This document shows positions 6,139-7,012 of a stretch of 7,012 nt of DNA, one piece after another (the stretch's first letter is position 1; each line of letters begins with the position of its first letter). Position numbers and translations under genes: made by a program. The stretch spans positions 1 to 7,012 of the forward strand of contig JAPCJU010000061.1 of the NCBI GenBank assembly GCA_027886795.1, given 5' to 3'. The notes below the pieces were generated by a model. It had not been told where the DNA came from. It did not search any database and saw nothing but the letters and a program-made list of their open reading frames with translations. Source of the stretch: Nitrososphaerota archaeon. Lineage in GTDB: Archaea; Thermoproteota; Nitrososphaeria; Nitrososphaerales; CADDZS01.

Positions 6139-6156
6139 TCCGACCCGCGGGACCTG

Positions 6157-6163
6157 TTTTTTT
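6157..6163 (+). terminator. T-tract terminator after tRNA-Tyr
   Basis: Seven consecutive T begin 5 nt after the tRNA 3' end, the usual archaeal termination signal. It lies 24 nt before the stop codon of the convergent beta-propeller gene. Confidence 0.65.
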
Positions 6164-6187
6164 CGAGAGACCTTGATATGATCTGAA

Positions 6188-7012
6188 CTAGGGTACTCGA
6201 ACTTCAATTATCCGGGAAACCGCGACGTTTTCGCTCCGCGCAGTAATGGTAACAAAGTAGACTCCTGATCTCGCGCCTATATTTCGCATTGAAACGACTG
6301 AATCGAACGATCCGTTTCCTGTCGCCGGCGAGAATTTGAAAGTAAAATTACCCTGATCAGTAAAGTTTCCGACATAGCCCTTGAGATAAACCGGGGAAGC
6401 AACATCGGAAAGCGCAATCTTGTACGAGAGTTCACTTCCGTTCGTAAGAATTGCATTTGATTCAGAATAATTCAGTAAATGAAGACTCTCATCAAAACTT
6501 GCGTTTGCATGTATTGTCCCGATCTTTCCTGTAAACAACTCCGTATACCACGGTTGGCCAATAGGGGAAAGTGTACTTGTGAGCATGTAACTGATATTTC
6601 CAGCTGACTGAACTCTACTCGGGATAAAGTATTCAACAAGGGAATTGGTACTGGGAATGAATTCACTCATCGCATTTCCCTGATGTTCATTGAACCATAC
6701 GTTCCCACTCTGATCCACCCAGCAGAAATACGGCAAGGATTGAATCAAAGAGTTGTTCGAGGTCGAGATTGTTCTCAAGTAGTGAGTTTGTGGATTAAAT
6801 TCAGTAATAAAACTGGGTCCGTGCTGAGTCAACCAAACGTTTCCTTTTGAATCCACCGCAATGCCGACAGGAGTACTAATCTTGCCGGTCAGGTTCTGGA
6901 TGTCGAATTTTCCTTCATAATACGATCCGATCGAATTTATTCCTGGTAGTGTGAACCACACCATTCCTGAAGAATCAGTCGTGATTCCAGATGGTTCAGT
7001 TCCTTGAAAAGG
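6188..7012 (-). CDS. Virginiamycin-B-lyase-like beta-propeller protein, N-terminus outside the window
   Basis: The frame stays open to the window edge: upstream of the internal Met at 6964 it still encodes EPSGITTDSSG, which belongs to a propeller repeat. The gene is therefore truncated on its 5' side and the Met is not its start. Repeats of the form P-x-G-I/V-x-x-D-x-x-G-x-V/M-W-F/L-T appear in the visible part: GITTDSSGMVWFT, GIAVDSKGNVWLT and a diverged WVDQSGNVWFNE, followed by a fourth, GQPWYTEL. These are the blades of Vgb/streptogramin-lyase-type propellers. The last ~95 residues are Ser/Thr/Asn-rich beta strands resembling an Ig-like sandwich ending in SRIIEVRVP. About nine N-x-S/T sequons suggest a secreted, glycosylated protein. 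Lyase activity should not be assumed: many archaeal proteins of this fold have no known enzymatic role. No membrane anchor is visible at the C-terminus. Confidence 0.8.
   Translation of the reverse strand, partial: PFQGTEPSGITTDSSGMVWFTLPGINSIGSYYEGKFDIQNLTGKISTPVGIAVDSKGNVWLTQHGPSFITEFNPQTHYLRTISTSNNSLIQSLPYFCWVDQSGNVWFNEHQGNAMSEFIPSTNSLVEYFIPSRVQSAGNISYMLTSTLSPIGQPWYTELFTGKIGTIHANASFDESLHLLNYSESNAILTNGSELSYKIALSDVASPVYLKGYVGNFTDQGNFTFKFSPATGNGSFDSVVSMRNIGARSGVYFVTITARSENVAVSRIIEVRVP

Larger units (their letters stand above)
5957..6152 (+). tRNA. tRNA-Tyr (anticodon GUA) with three introns
   Basis: Removing three segments gives a 74-nt cloverleaf with every stem paired. Acceptor stem: CCCGCGG (5957-5963) with CCGCGGG (6145-6151), discriminator A6152. 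D arm: GCTC/GAGC (5966-5969/5979-5982). Anticodon stem: TCCG plus G6024 with CCGGA (6091-6095). Anticodon loop: CTGTAGA, with GTA at 6027-6029. The variable loop is CTGTC. T arm: GTCGG (6101-6105) with CCGAC (6140-6144) and loop TTCAAAT. The C1-G72 pair is the archaeal tRNA-Tyr identity feature. Exons are 5957-5987, 6024-6030, 6090-6111 and 6139-6152; the second is only 7 nt and holds the anticodon. CCA is not encoded. A run of seven T follows at 6157-6163. Splicing would need the archaeal tRNA endonuclease, probably a form with broad substrate range. Confidence 0.93.

Noticed and set aside
1..7012. CRISPR arrays, insertion sequences, integrases, toxin-antitoxin pairs or other defence genes
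   Set aside because: No regularly spaced repeats, transposase-like frames, terminal inverted repeats or known defence motifs were seen on either strand.

Overview
This window looks archaeal, and I am confident of that. The strongest evidence is a tRNA-Tyr gene at 5957-6152 that carries three short introns, each flanked by a bulge-helix-bulge-like fold. TATA-box-like elements occur upstream of transcription units, several start codons are TTG or GTG, and the oxidase is a B-type heme-copper oxygen reductase. Two of the introns sit at noncanonical tRNA positions. Such introns are known mainly from TACK archaea (Thermoproteales, Thaumarchaeota/Aigarchaeota relatives) and some Micrarchaeota-like lineages, so a TACK-type aerobe is my best guess. 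I cannot name a genus.

Left part, + strand: the end of an M48-type membrane zinc protease gene (1-603, probably cut by the window edge), then a hairpin with a T-rich tail. A short intergenic stretch follows, with an 8-bp perfect inverted repeat and a TATA-like element. Next come a GT2 glycosyltransferase (792-1721) and an overlapping nucleotidyltransferase-fold protein (1711-2712), which read as a two-gene unit of unknown substrate.

Middle part, - strand: a compact respiratory operon read right to left. It encodes a CuA subunit II (5174-5764), heme-copper oxidase subunit I (3364-5154), and a membrane-anchored type 1 copper protein (2696-3358). Gaps are only 19 and 5 nt. Together they suggest an electron path from cupredoxin to CuA to heme to heme/CuB that reduces O2. 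The last gene overlaps the nucleotidyltransferase gene tail-to-tail by 17 nt.

Right part: an AT-rich divergent promoter region (5765-5956) separates the oxidase operon from the tRNA-Tyr gene (+). The tRNA gene converges on a partial - strand gene (6188-7012) for a virginiamycin-B-lyase-like beta-propeller protein with a C-terminal beta-sandwich and many N-glycosylation sequons, probably extracellular. No CRISPR array, insertion sequence, integrase or defence system was seen. The most unusual item is the triple-intron tRNA-Tyr, whose anticodon lies on a 7-nt microexon.
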